Shown here in pieces: positions 55,892-64,000 of a stretch of DNA of 64,000 nucleotides. The DNA lies in assembly GCA_021801345.1 (NCBI GenBank), contig JAJYYA010000027.1, forward strand, positions 1 to 64,000, written 5' to 3'. The first letter of the stretch is position 1; every line of letters begins with the position of its first letter. The stretch comes from Nitrospirota bacterium (GTDB lineage: Bacteria; Nitrospirota; Leptospirillia; Leptospirillales; Leptospirillaceae). Under the pieces are notes generated by a model. The model was not told where the DNA came from, ran no database searches, and saw nothing but the letters and a program-made list of their open reading frames with translations. The position numbers and the translations under genes were made by a program.

Positions 55892-57138
55892 AGGATCTCC
55901 CCTTTTTCTTCCAGGATCCGGGAGACCTCCATCACATCCTTGTCCCCCCGCCCCGACAGGTTCACGAGAATGTTCTGGTCTGCCCTCATCGTCTTGGCGA
56001 GACGAAGGGCATAGGCGATGGCATGGGAGCTCTCGAGCGCCGGAATGATCCCTTCGGTGCGAGAGAGCGTCCTGAAGGCCTCCAGCGCCTCTTCGTCCCC
56101 GACGGAGTCGAAGAGGATCCTCCCGGTTTCCCGGTAGTAGGCCAGCTCCGGACCGACGGCCGAGTAGTCGAGTCCGGCCGAAACCGAGTGGGTATTCTCG
56201 ATCTGTCCGTCTCCGTTTTGGAGAACGTAGGTACGCGTCCCCTGAAGGACCCCCACCGATCCGCCGGAAAATCGGGCGGCATGCTCGCCCGGCGAGAGCG
56301 AACGTCCCCCGGCCTCCACTCCGAACATGCGAACCTTCGTATCGGCGATGAACGGATGAAAGAGGCCGATGGCATTGCTGCCCCCGCCGACGCAGGCGAC
56401 GAGGGCGTCGGGAAGAACGCCCTCCGTCTTCAGAAACTGTCTCCTGGCCTCCTTCCCGATGATCGACTGGAAAGAGCGGACCATGAGCGGGAAAGGATGG
56501 GGACCAAAGGCCGTTCCCAGAAGATAATGGGTCTCTCCCACGGTACGGGACCAGTCCCTGAGAGCTTCGCTGATCGCATCCTTGAGCGTCCGTCCTCCGA
56601 GCTCGACGGGATTGACCTTCGCCCCCAGAAGCTTCATGCGAAAAACATTGAGCGCCTGACGGCGGACATCTTCGGATCCCATGTAAATCTCGCACTCAAA
56701 CCCCAGGCGAGCGGCCACCGTCGCGGTCGCAACCCCGTGCTGTCCGGCACCGGTTTCCGCGATGAGGCGCCGCTTCCCCATACGGGCGGCCAGAAGTCCC
56801 TGCCCCACGGCGTTGGTAATCTTGTGGGCTCCCGTATGATTGAGATCCTCCCGTTTGAGCCAGATGCGGGCTCCCCCGGCCGCTTTCGAAAGAGAAAGCG
56901 CCGGGTAGAGAGGGGTGGGGCGGCCGGAATAATTGGAAAGCATGCCGACAAAGGTCTTTCTAAACGATGGATCCTTCCATGCCCCCCGAAAGGCATGCTC
57001 GAGCTCATAGAGAGCCGCCATCAGCGTCTCGGAAACAAATCGCCCGCCAAACTCCCCGAAGTATCCCCGAAGATCGGGAAGAACGGGAGAGGCTTTCGCA
57101 GTCGCACCCTGGACGGCCCTCGCCTTCACGGGCTTCAC
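55888..57138 (-). CDS. trpB: Tryptophan synthase beta subunit
   Basis: The 416-residue PLP enzyme joins indole and serine. [16 protein letters not shown] carries the PLP lysine, [14 protein letters not shown] the phosphate loop, and [14 protein letters not shown] a further family block. The length and N-terminal [16 protein letters not shown] are typical of TrpB1, which works with TrpA. ATGA overlap with trpF. Confidence 0.97.
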   Translation of the reverse strand: MKPVKARAVQGATAKASPVLPDLRGYFGEFGGRFVSETLMAALYELEHAFRGAWKDPSFRKTFVGMLSNYSGRPTPLYPALSLSKAAGGARIWLKREDLNHTGAHKITNAVGQGLLAARMGKRRLIAETGAGQHGVATATVAARLGFECEIYMGSEDVRRQALNVFRMKLLGAKVNPVELGGRTLKDAISEALRDWSRTVGETHYLLGTAFGPHPFPLMVRSFQSIIGKEARRQFLKTEGVLPDALVACVGGGSNAIGLFHPFIADTKVRMFGVEAGGRSLSPGEHAARFSGGSVGVLQGTRTYVLQNGDGQIENTHSVSAGLDYSAVGPELAYYRETGRILFDSVGDEEALEAFRTLSRTEGIIPALESSHAIAYALRLAKTMRADQNILVNLSGRGDKDVMEVSRILEEKGEIL

Positions 57139-57776
57139 AGAGTGACCTCCCGGCTGCGAACATTTTTCACAAAGGTCCGGATGCGCCCCTCCTCCTTAAC
57201 CCCGGGCCGGGATTCAACCCCTGAGGAGACATCGACGCCGAAGGGACGTCGTCCCCCGAGAGCGTCTAACGCCAACCCGACAGAGTCCGGAGTCAGCCCT
57301 CCTGACAGGACAAGTGGAAGCGGCCACTTGAGCCCGCTCAGAGCGGCGTAGTTCCACACCTCTCCGGTTCCGCCCAGCCCCTTTTCGGAGCGCCCCTCCA
57401 CCAAAAGACGGAAGGCTCCGTGGGGGGCGTCGAGCTGCGCGCGGCCGTCCCATCGCACCACATGCATCCAGGGAACCCCGAAAGAGGAGAGACGTCCGTA
57501 CTCCTCCCGGCCCAGAGGACCTCCGTGCCATTGAATGAGATCGATCTCGACCCTGTCGACGACCTCCCCGATCTTCTCCCAGTCGGCCTCCGTAAAGACG
57601 CCGACCTTCTCAAGCCGTTTCCCGGCGGCCAGAGCGATCTCAGCCGCCCTGTCGACCGAAAGAGCCCGGGGCGAGCGCGATGAAAAGATGAGACCTATCG
57701 CATCGGCCCCGGCCGCCTCCACAAGGAGGGCATCCTCGGGGCGGGTCAACCCACAGATCTTAATCCACAATCCCAC
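57135..57776 (-). CDS. trpF: Phosphoribosylanthranilate isomerase
   Basis: The 213-residue barrel converts phosphoribosylanthranilate. The start [18 protein letters not shown] holds the catalytic Cys in KICG; the catalytic Asp should be in [10 protein letters not shown] near the end. GTG 57776 has GGAGGAG five bases upstream and overlaps trpC by 17 bases. The order trpC then trpF as separate genes, not fused, is seen here. Confidence 0.93.
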   Translation of the reverse strand: MGLWIKICGLTRPEDALLVEAAGADAIGLIFSSRSPRALSVDRAAEIALAAGKRLEKVGVFTEADWEKIGEVVDRVEIDLIQWHGGPLGREEYGRLSSFGVPWMHVVRWDGRAQLDAPHGAFRLLVEGRSEKGLGGTGEVWNYAALSGLKWPLPLVLSGGLTPDSVGLALDALGGRRPFGVDVSSGVESRPGVKEEGRIRTFVKNVRSREVTL

Positions 57777-58563
57777 GAAACTCCTCCAGTGCACGTCCCG
57801 GATCGGACGCAGAAAGAAAGCTCTCCCCGACGAGCAGGGCATCAACGCCAAGATCTGCCATGCGCCGATAGTCGGCGTGGGTCTTCAGCCCACTTTCCGC
57901 AACGCGGACAACTCCTTCGGGGAGACCGGCGAGAAGACGCGCCCCCCGCGCAAGATCGATCTCCAGAGTATCGAGATCCCGACTGTTGACCCCCACCATG
58001 CGCGCGCCGGCCGAAAGCGCCGCCTCCACCTCGCGATCCGAGTGCGTCTCGACAAGCACCGACATCCCAAGAGAACTCCCCAGGGAGAGAAGCAACTTCA
58101 GAAGGTCGCCCGGAAGGATCCTCACGATAAGAAGCAGGATGTCCGCTCCGGCAACCCGGCTCTCCAGGACCTGGTAAGGGTCGACAATAAAATCCTTTCT
58201 GAGGATCGGCAGCGCCTCTCCGGCCGGACTTTTTCGCACAGTCGCGAGATCATCGAGAGCGCCGCCAAAGAACGTGCCGTCGGTCAGGATCGACAGGGCC
58301 GCCGCCCCGGACCTTCGGTAGGACTCCGCGATCTCGAGCGGAGCGTAGGGGTTCCGGATCTCTCCGCGTGACGGGCTCTTCCTCTTCATCTCGGCAATGA
58401 TCCCAGGCGAGCCTCCTCCCGCCTTCGGGAGGAAGGCAGGAGGAAAGGGACGGACGGGCGGTGCATCGGCCAGGGCCTTCTCGAGTGCGGCGAGGGGACG
58501 CCGTCCCCCCGATTCTTCCACCTCCCGCCTCTTGCGGAAGACAATCTGCTCCAACAGTGTCAT
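57760..58563 (-). CDS. trpC: Indole-3-glycerol phosphate synthase
   Basis: The 267-residue barrel closes the indole ring. IIAEMKRKSPSRGEI has the catalytic Lys and the substrate block, ILRKDFIVDPYQV the second Lys, and MVGVNSRDLDTLEID and VAESGLKTHADY complete it. ATG 58563 overlaps the trpD stop; the longer frame to 58587 does not fit the family. Confidence 0.95.
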   Translation of the reverse strand: MTLLEQIVFRKRREVEESGGRRPLAALEKALADAPPVRPFPPAFLPKAGGGSPGIIAEMKRKSPSRGEIRNPYAPLEIAESYRRSGAAALSILTDGTFFGGALDDLATVRKSPAGEALPILRKDFIVDPYQVLESRVAGADILLLIVRILPGDLLKLLLSLGSSLGMSVLVETHSDREVEAALSAGARMVGVNSRDLDTLEIDLARGARLLAGLPEGVVRVAESGLKTHADYRRMADLGVDALLVGESFLSASDPGRALEEFRGIVD

Positions 58564-59573
58564 CGCGTGTGAGCGCTCCCCTGCCATCGGGTCAGCACCC
58601 CCAGAGCCTTCCCCGAGTCGATCGACTCCCGGGCCAGCCCCACCCCCTCCGGCAGGCTCGAGGCGGCTCCCGCAACGATAAAACCCGGAGCGGCCCCGGC
58701 CAGGACCCAGTCTTTCAGGGGACCCGGCTCCCCCGCCAGGACCCGGCGGATCAAGTCGGCATTTTTCATTTTGTCCCCGCCGCGGGCGGCCTCGAGAGGC
58801 GAAGAGGAAAGACCGAAGTCACTGGCTGTGACCTCACGCCAGGACCTCCGGCCTCCCGACAGATGAAGGATGGTCGTGGTGGAGGAGAGGTTGACCTCAT
58901 CGAGTCCGTCTCCGTGAAGGGCCATGACCTCGACACTCCCTGTCTTCTCCAGCACATCGACAACCGTCTCGAGCTTCTGTCGGTCATAGACCCCCACCAC
59001 CTGCCGCGTCACCTTCGCCGGATTCGACAGAGGGCCCAAAAGGTTGAAGATCGTCCGGACTCCGAGTTCGCGCCTCACCCCCGCCGCCAAGCGAAGGGCC
59101 GGGTGGTAAAGAGGGGCAAAAAGAAAGGTCAGCCCATTCGCAAGAAAAAGACGGGCCGCCTCCTCGGGCTCGACATCGACGGCAATTCCCAGTGCCTCGA
59201 GCACATCGGAAGAGCCGGCAAGGCTGGAAACGGCGCGGTTGCCATGCTTCACCACCGGAACACCCCCCCCGGCCAGAACAAAGGAAACCGCCGTCGAAAG
59301 GTTGACCGTCCCGGCGCGATCTCCGCCCGTGCCGCAGACATCGAGCGCCCCTCCCGCCTCTACAGGGAACGGCCGGCACCGGGCCCGCAGAGCATCGACC
59401 GCCCCGGCAATCTCGTCGGAGCTCTCCCCCTTTACCGACAGTGCCACAAGGATCCCGGACAGGAGCGCGTCGGAGACCTGACCGTCCATGACAGCCCCCA
59501 TGACCTCGGCCATCTCCCCCCGACTGAGGGAGCGTCCTTCCATCGCCGCCGCAAGCGCCTCTCTCGGGGTCAC
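58560..59573 (-). CDS. trpD: Anthranilate phosphoribosyltransferase
   Basis: The 337-residue enzyme attaches PRPP to anthranilate. DVCGTGGDRAGTVNLSTAV holds the PRPP loop (GTGGD), KHGNRAVSSLAGSSDVLEALG the anthranilate region, and FNLLGPLSNPA a further block. GTG 59573 overlaps trpG. It is not fused to trpG. Confidence 0.96.
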   Translation of the reverse strand: MTPREALAAAMEGRSLSRGEMAEVMGAVMDGQVSDALLSGILVALSVKGESSDEIAGAVDALRARCRPFPVEAGGALDVCGTGGDRAGTVNLSTAVSFVLAGGGVPVVKHGNRAVSSLAGSSDVLEALGIAVDVEPEEAARLFLANGLTFLFAPLYHPALRLAAGVRRELGVRTIFNLLGPLSNPAKVTRQVVGVYDRQKLETVVDVLEKTGSVEVMALHGDGLDEVNLSSTTTILHLSGGRRSWREVTASDFGLSSSPLEAARGGDKMKNADLIRRVLAGEPGPLKDWVLAGAAPGFIVAGAASSLPEGVGLARESIDSGKALGVLTRWQGSAHTR

Positions 59574-60181
59574 GAAGAGACATCCTTCCCGGTCTGGCGC
59601 CCGCCCCTTGCCTTTGCCAAATCCACAAAATTGGAAAGAAGCCGCTTTCCGTGAAGGGTCAGAATCGATTCGGGATGGAACTGAACACCCCAGACGGGAT
59701 AGCTGCGGTGAGCCATCGCCATGACCTCCCCCTCCTCCGTACGGGCCGTGACACGAAGCTCGTCGGGGAGAGAGCTTTCAAGAACGATCAGCGAATGGTA
59801 TCGCGTGGCGTCGAAGGGGGAAGGGATCCCGGCAAAAAGCTCGGACCCGTCATGAAAAACCGGAGAGGTTTTTCCGTGCATCAGCCGGGGCGCCCGAACA
59901 ACCGCCCCCCCGAAGACCTCGCCAATCGTCTGGTGCCCAAGACAGACCCCGAGGATCGGGGTCTGCGCTCCAAGTTCGCGCACGATCCGGGGGCAGATGC
60001 CGGACTCGGCAGGGGTTCCGGGCCCCGGAGAGAGGACGATGGCCTCGTAAGCTCCGGGCTCGATCTCCGAGAGGCTGATCCGGTCGTTCCGGAAAACCTC
60101 CATCTCCACCCCCAGCTCCCAGAAGTACTGAACAAGGTTGTAGGTGAAGGAGTCATAATTGTCGACCATCAGAAAAGCCAT
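59570..60181 (-). CDS. trpG: Anthranilate synthase glutaminase subunit
   Basis: The 203-residue amidotransferase supplies ammonia to TrpE (and possibly to PabB). ILGVCLGHQTIGEVFGG holds the nucleophilic Cys and VQFHPESILT the His/Glu pair. DNYDSFTYNLVQYF starts the fold. It overlaps trpE by 13 bases. Confidence 0.95.
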   Translation of the reverse strand: MAFLMVDNYDSFTYNLVQYFWELGVEMEVFRNDRISLSEIEPGAYEAIVLSPGPGTPAESGICPRIVRELGAQTPILGVCLGHQTIGEVFGGAVVRAPRLMHGKTSPVFHDGSELFAGIPSPFDATRYHSLIVLESSLPDELRVTARTEEGEVMAMAHRSYPVWGVQFHPESILTLHGKRLLSNFVDLAKARGGRQTGKDVSS

Positions 60182-61671
60182 GAACCCTCACTCCCGTGTG
60201 TGATCTCGAGGGCCCGGACCATCGCCTGGGCCTTGGCCAGAATCTCCTGATTCTCCCTTTCGGGGTCGCTGTCGGCCACAATACCCGCTCCCGCCTGAAA
60301 AAATCCCTTATTCCCCGAGATGAAGACCGAACGGATGGCGATGGCGAGATCCACGTCCCCTGAAAAGGCGACAACGCCGACGCATCCGGCATAGGGGCCT
60401 CTGCGGATGGTCTCTAGCTCTTCGATGATCTCCATGGCGCGAACCTTCGGCGCTCCCGAGAGAGTCCCGGCAGGATGGGCCGCCCGTATCACGTCGAATC
60501 CCGTCTTTCCCGGGGCCAGCCGCCCCAGCACATGGCTCACAATGTGAATCACATGGGAATAGCGTTCAAGAACCATCATCTCGCTCACCCGAACCCCGCC
60601 CTTCTGGGCGACCCGACCCACGTCGTTGCGACCGAGGTCGACGAGCATCACGTGCTCGGCCCGCTCCTTGGGGTCGGAAAGAAGGGCCTCGGAACGACGT
60701 TCGTCCTCCACGGGGTCCCCCGACCGGCGTACCGTGCCGGCGATCGGACGGAGGTCGACCGTCTCTCCGGACACCCGGACAAAGAGCTCCGGAGAGGAAC
60801 CGATAAGGGCGCGCGATCCGTTCTCGATCAAAAAAAGATAAGGGGACGGATTGATCGACCTGAGAACGCGGTACAGTGTGAGCGGGGAGGCCTCCCATTC
60901 GAACTCGAAGCGACGGGAGAGAACAACCTGAAAGATATTTCCGGCGCGGATGTGCTCCTTGGCCTCTTCGACAGAGCGCTTGAAGCTCTCGGCGTCGGTT
61001 GTCTCCACAAAGGAAAACCCCTTCCCCTGCTGCACCGTCTTCTCCGGGGAGCGGGCGAGAGCGAGGGAGTCCCAGAAGGAGGTCAGCCGAAGAGAGGCCT
61101 CGTCAAAAAGACTCTCGGGGCTTCCCGTCTCCCGGTCGATCCAGGTCAGGATCCGGATCTTCTGGAGGGCATGGTCGAAGACGACCATCATTTCCGGAAG
61201 AACAAAGGAGAGGTCCGGGAAGTCGTCGGCAGCGGGAAGATCGGAGGGAAGGCGTTCGAAACACCGGACGATGTCGTATCCCAGATAGCCGACCACCCCC
61301 TGGGCAAAGACCGGAACGCGGTCGTCGATTAAAACATCGAGCTCCTCCATCGCCTTGGCAAACTCGCTAAACAGATCCCCCGCCCGCTCCTCGTGTCCCG
61401 TACAGCGCCCGTCACGGAAGCGCTCGATCCGGAGAGGCGCGCCCACAGATCCGGAGAAGGAAAGCAGGACGCCCGAGCCCACGAACGAGTATCTCCCCCA
61501 CCGCTCCCCTCCGCTCGCACTCTCGAGGAGAAATCGCGGGGCCAAAGGAGAGAGGGCGGCAAAAGCCCCCGGAGGGGTCAGCAGGTCGGAGAGTGTCTCG
61601 GCAATGACCGGAACGATCCGCCGCTCCTTCAATCTTGCGAGACAGTCGGCGCGAGAGGTCAGAAGTTTCAC
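60169..61671 (-). CDS. trpE: Anthranilate synthase component I
   Basis: The 500-residue enzyme converts chorismate to anthranilate. Blocks [62 protein letters not shown] and [10 protein letters not shown] are all present. The N-terminal [18 protein letters not shown] carries the tryptophan feedback site (LLES). It is translationally coupled to the sigma54 activator before it (ATGA). Confidence 0.96.
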   Translation of the reverse strand: MKLLTSRADCLARLKERRIVPVIAETLSDLLTPPGAFAALSPLAPRFLLESASGGERWGRYSFVGSGVLLSFSGSVGAPLRIERFRDGRCTGHEERAGDLFSEFAKAMEELDVLIDDRVPVFAQGVVGYLGYDIVRCFERLPSDLPAADDFPDLSFVLPEMMVVFDHALQKIRILTWIDRETGSPESLFDEASLRLTSFWDSLALARSPEKTVQQGKGFSFVETTDAESFKRSVEEAKEHIRAGNIFQVVLSRRFEFEWEASPLTLYRVLRSINPSPYLFLIENGSRALIGSSPELFVRVSGETVDLRPIAGTVRRSGDPVEDERRSEALLSDPKERAEHVMLVDLGRNDVGRVAQKGGVRVSEMMVLERYSHVIHIVSHVLGRLAPGKTGFDVIRAAHPAGTLSGAPKVRAMEIIEELETIRRGPYAGCVGVVAFSGDVDLAIAIRSVFISGNKGFFQAGAGIVADSDPERENQEILAKAQAMVRALEITHGSEGSWLF

Positions 61672-63110
61672 GAAATATCCCCCATCTCACGAAGCTTTCT
61701 CCACAGGGTCGATCGGCCGATCCCGAGAATCTTTGCCGCCTGGGACATATTTCCCCTTGTCTTCTCCAGCGCCTTCCGGATCATGACGTCCTCCATGCTC
61801 CTAAGGGCATTCGGGTGGGCCAGGACATTGTCGACAATCGGCCTCTCCTCCGGAGGGGGGAGGAGATCCCGGGGAAGCTCCTTCGCCCCGATCGTATGGT
61901 GGGTCGACAGGAGAACCGCATGCTCCATGATGTTCTGAAGCTCTCGGATATTGCCGGGATAGGAATGGTTCATCAGAATGTTTTGCGCCTCCTGCGTCAG
62001 GCCTTCAACATTTTTCCCGAATTCGGCATTGTAGCGGGAAAGAAAGGAAGAGATCAGAAGGGGAATATCCTCTCGCCGTTCCCTGAGAGGGGGAAGAAAA
62101 AGAGGCACCACTCGAAGGCGATAGTAAAGGTCCCGGCGAAAGGTCCCGGCCTCAATGGCCGCCTTGAGGTCCCGGTTCGTCGCGGCAATCACCCGCACGT
62201 CGACCTTGAGTGTTTTCGTCCCCCCGACACGTTCAAACTCCTCCTCCTGAAGAACCCGCAAAAGCTTGACCTGCATGGAGGCGGTGATCTCACCGATCTC
62301 GTCGAGAAAGAGCGTCCCCCCGGAAGCCATCTCAAATCGGCCAGGCTTACTGGAAACGGCACCGGTGAAGGCTCCCCGAACATGACCAAAGAGCTCTGAC
62401 TCGAGAACCCCTTCCGAGAGGGCGGCGCAGTTGACCTTGATGAAGGGTCCGTCCTTCCGGGGACTGTTCTCGTGTATGGCATGGGCGACCAGCTCCTTGC
62501 CCGTGCCGCTTTCTCCTTCGATCAGAACGGTGGACTTGCTCTGGGCAATCACAGGGAGAAGGTCGAAGAGCTCCCGCATCTTCTCGCTCTGACCGATAAT
62601 CTTTCCGAAGGCGTAGCGCCCCTTCAGCTCCTTTTTAAGCTCGGCGAGCTGGGTTACGTCGTGAAAGATCTCGACCCCTCCTACGACCTGTCCCTCGGCA
62701 TCCTTCAGGAGGGCCGTGTTCACCCGGACAAGTCGGGTTCTCCGGTTGCGGTCCGAAAGAGAGATCTCGTAGTTTCGGTAGGGTTCGCCCGACTCGAGAG
62801 TTTTCTCGAGCAGACAGCGGGCACTGCAGACAGAGCTCCGCATGGCCTTCTGACAGTCCATCCCCAGAACCTCTCCGCGGGCAATTCCCAGCATCTCCCG
62901 GGCCGCCCGGTTCAGGTAGAGAACTTTTTTGTCGAGGCCGATGGCCACCACGCCTTCCTCGAGAGAGTCCAGGATGTTGGCGGGCCCCAACGCATCGAGA
63001 GCCTTCTCCTGAATTTCCGAGATCTCAGGAACGGAGTCCGATGGGGATTCCCAAGAGGGGTGAAGCGGAAGCGGTATCCCCGAAGGTTTTCTGTTTGGCA
63101 TATCACGCAT
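61668..63110 (-). CDS. PAS-domain sigma54-dependent activator preceding trpE
   Basis: The 480-residue protein has a PAS domain (about 40-160), an AAA+ core (about 170-395) and a Fis-type helix-turn-helix at the end ([19 protein letters not shown]). Walker A is GESGTGKEL, the sigma54 loop GAFTGA, and the Walker B region [11 protein letters not shown]. The PAS domain carries a cysteine cluster ([20 protein letters not shown]), typical of a redox- or metal-responsive sensor. No histidine kinase accompanies it. Its stop overlaps the trpE start, so it is the upstream partner of the trp genes on one transcript. Its targets are unknown. Confidence 0.88.
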   Translation of the reverse strand: MRDMPNRKPSGIPLPLHPSWESPSDSVPEISEIQEKALDALGPANILDSLEEGVVAIGLDKKVLYLNRAAREMLGIARGEVLGMDCQKAMRSSVCSARCLLEKTLESGEPYRNYEISLSDRNRRTRLVRVNTALLKDAEGQVVGGVEIFHDVTQLAELKKELKGRYAFGKIIGQSEKMRELFDLLPVIAQSKSTVLIEGESGTGKELVAHAIHENSPRKDGPFIKVNCAALSEGVLESELFGHVRGAFTGAVSSKPGRFEMASGGTLFLDEIGEITASMQVKLLRVLQEEEFERVGGTKTLKVDVRVIAATNRDLKAAIEAGTFRRDLYYRLRVVPLFLPPLRERREDIPLLISSFLSRYNAEFGKNVEGLTQEAQNILMNHSYPGNIRELQNIMEHAVLLSTHHTIGAKELPRDLLPPPEERPIVDNVLAHPNALRSMEDVMIRKALEKTRGNMSQAAKILGIGRSTLWRKLREMGDIS

Positions 63111-63183
63111 ATCCCGTCAAAGACGCACGTTTTTCACTGCTGACCCATTCTCCGGCCTAAAATCCCCCGAACCTCTTCAAAAA

Positions 63184-63453
63184 CTAAAGACTGGAGGGTC
63201 CCCCGCCGGAAAGATTTTTCAAGGGCCTCAAAGACAGGGCCCCGGCAGGACAGACGAAGAGGCACAAACGACACCGGGTGCAGAGAGCGCCGGGAAGTGC
63301 CGAACCCGGTCCCGGGCCTCGCCCGAGATCGAGCACTCCTGTCGGACAGAACTCCTCGCAGCGGTCACACATTCCGGCCTCCCGGCAGACCGAGGGCTGC
63401 CAGAGAATGTTCCCCTCCGCCACCACGGACTCCACGAAAACCGGAGAAGTCAT
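63184..63453 (-). CDS. 4Fe-4S ferredoxin-type protein
   Basis: The 89-residue protein has two cysteine sets, CREAGMCDRCEEFCP and CTRCRLCLFVCP, each suited to one [4Fe-4S] cluster, though the first set is unusual because its spacing is C-x5-C-x2-C-x3-C. A Gly/Pro-rich loop separates them. The N-terminal VFVESVVAEGNILWQPSVC suggests a NapF- or FwdF-like short ferredoxin. It sits between the Nudix gene and the sigma54 activator in the same direction. No ribosome site is evident. Confidence 0.8.
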   Translation of the reverse strand: MTSPVFVESVVAEGNILWQPSVCREAGMCDRCEEFCPTGVLDLGRGPGPGSALPGALCTRCRLCLFVCPAGALSLRPLKNLSGGGPSSL

Positions 63454-63543
63454 TATTTTAACACCGGCATACGAGAAACCAAAACCTGACCGCCGCCATC
63501 ACGGAAAAAAACGCCGCGACACCCCCCGAAGAGAGACGGCTCG

Positions 63544-64000
63544 TCAAAGATATCCGGCCAGACCCAGTGCCACAAGCGTCTTGGCATCCCTAATCTCCCC
63601 CGAGCGGACAAGCGCGCGAATCTCCGCCCGGTCGAAAAACAGCGGGGGATCGATCCACTCGTCCTCCTCTGGCCTAGGAGGACCGGCCGTCCCCCCCCGG
63701 GAGAGGACGAGATGGATGACCTCGTCACAGAAGCCCGGCGTCGTGAAGATCGGAAGAAGAAGCTCGAGTTCGGATCCCATCACCCCTGTCTCCTCAAGAA
63801 GCTCTCTTTTTGCCGCTTCGAGAACGTCCTCCCCCTTTTCGATCTTCCCGGCCGGAATCTCGAGAATCGGGGCGTCCACGGCTGGACGAAGCTGCCGGAT
63901 GAGAACGACCCGGCCGTCCGCCATGACCGGAAGAATGGCAACCCCGTGTCCGAATCGAACGATCTCGAAGGGTTGCCGGTGCCCCGGACGGTCGACATCG
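63544..64000 (-). CDS. Nudix hydrolase, ADP-ribose pyrophosphatase-like, 5' end beyond the window
   Basis: The frame stays open to the right edge: before the internal ATG at 63924 it encodes HRQPFEIVRFGHGVAILPV, typical of ADP-ribose pyrophosphatases, so the real start is outside. The Nudix box is GKIEKGEDVLEAAKRELLEE followed by TGV, with the metal-binding Glu residues intact. The protein should hydrolyse ADP-ribose or related nucleoside diphosphates. At least 150 residues are visible. It may be the first gene seen here of the trp operon transcript. Confidence 0.9.
   Translation of the reverse strand, partial: DVDRPGHRQPFEIVRFGHGVAILPVMADGRVVLIRQLRPAVDAPILEIPAGKIEKGEDVLEAAKRELLEETGVMGSELELLLPIFTTPGFCDEVIHLVLSRGGTAGPPRPEEDEWIDPPLFFDRAEIRALVRSGEIRDAKTLVALGLAGYL

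Overview
The window looks like a chromosome segment of a chemolithotrophic Nitrospirota-type bacterium, most likely Leptospirillum or a close relative. This is inferred from the mix of a split, b6-type cytochrome b complex with a tetraheme cytochrome c and an FAD/Fe-S oxidoreductase, NifA beside glnA, and Gram-negative envelope genes (lptD). The base composition is fairly GC-rich and genes are packed with ATGA/GTGA overlaps. No rRNA or tRNA gene was seen.

Left part (1-12900) is an accessory island. An IS21-family element (istA, multiple terminal repeats, cut by the window edge) abuts a type I-F CRISPR array. The array has 31 intact identical 28-bp repeats and reads on the minus strand from a leader next to cas1. 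The IS end sits exactly inside what was a 32nd repeat, so the array has been interrupted. The I-F cas genes are complete but arranged unusually: cas8f-cas5f-cas7f-cas6f-cas1 form one minus-strand operon ending at the leader. A WYL-domain regulator translationally coupled to the cas2-cas3 fusion is transcribed divergently. The shared intergenic region carries a good promoter, a perfect 14-bp palindrome and a 13-bp direct repeat.

12901-30405 carries nitrogen control (a NifA-like activator downstream of glnA, with a terminator in between and an attenuator-like structure in the glnA leader), a flavin disulfide oxidoreductase and a diguanylate cyclase. A lytic transglycosylase follows, with erpA, a zinc ribbon protein, a 38-residue membrane protein missed by length cut-offs, greA and a pyrimidine operon (pyrR-pyrB-pyrC-carA-radical SAM-carB).

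30406-42830 holds mostly envelope and housekeeping genes: an unknown exported protein, HIT, TsaE, CBS, MFS, DUF2127, a lipoprotein, a monoheme cytochrome, MidA, a YHS protein, glycerate 2-kinase, SppA, YajQ and an ABC-2 transporter.

42803-48604 is a six-gene respiratory operon: FAD/4Fe-4S oxidoreductase, Rieske protein, cytochrome b (N- and C-terminal halves), a small membrane subunit and tetraheme cytochrome c. It ends at a strong terminator. In an iron oxidiser such a complex could run backwards to make reducing power; this is inference.

48787-64000 has nadK plus an M14-type metallopeptidase on the plus strand. A long translationally coupled minus-strand operon follows: (Nudix, ferredoxin) - sigma54 activator - trpE-G-D-C-F-B-A - accD - folC - lptD. 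The Nudix gene runs off the right edge.
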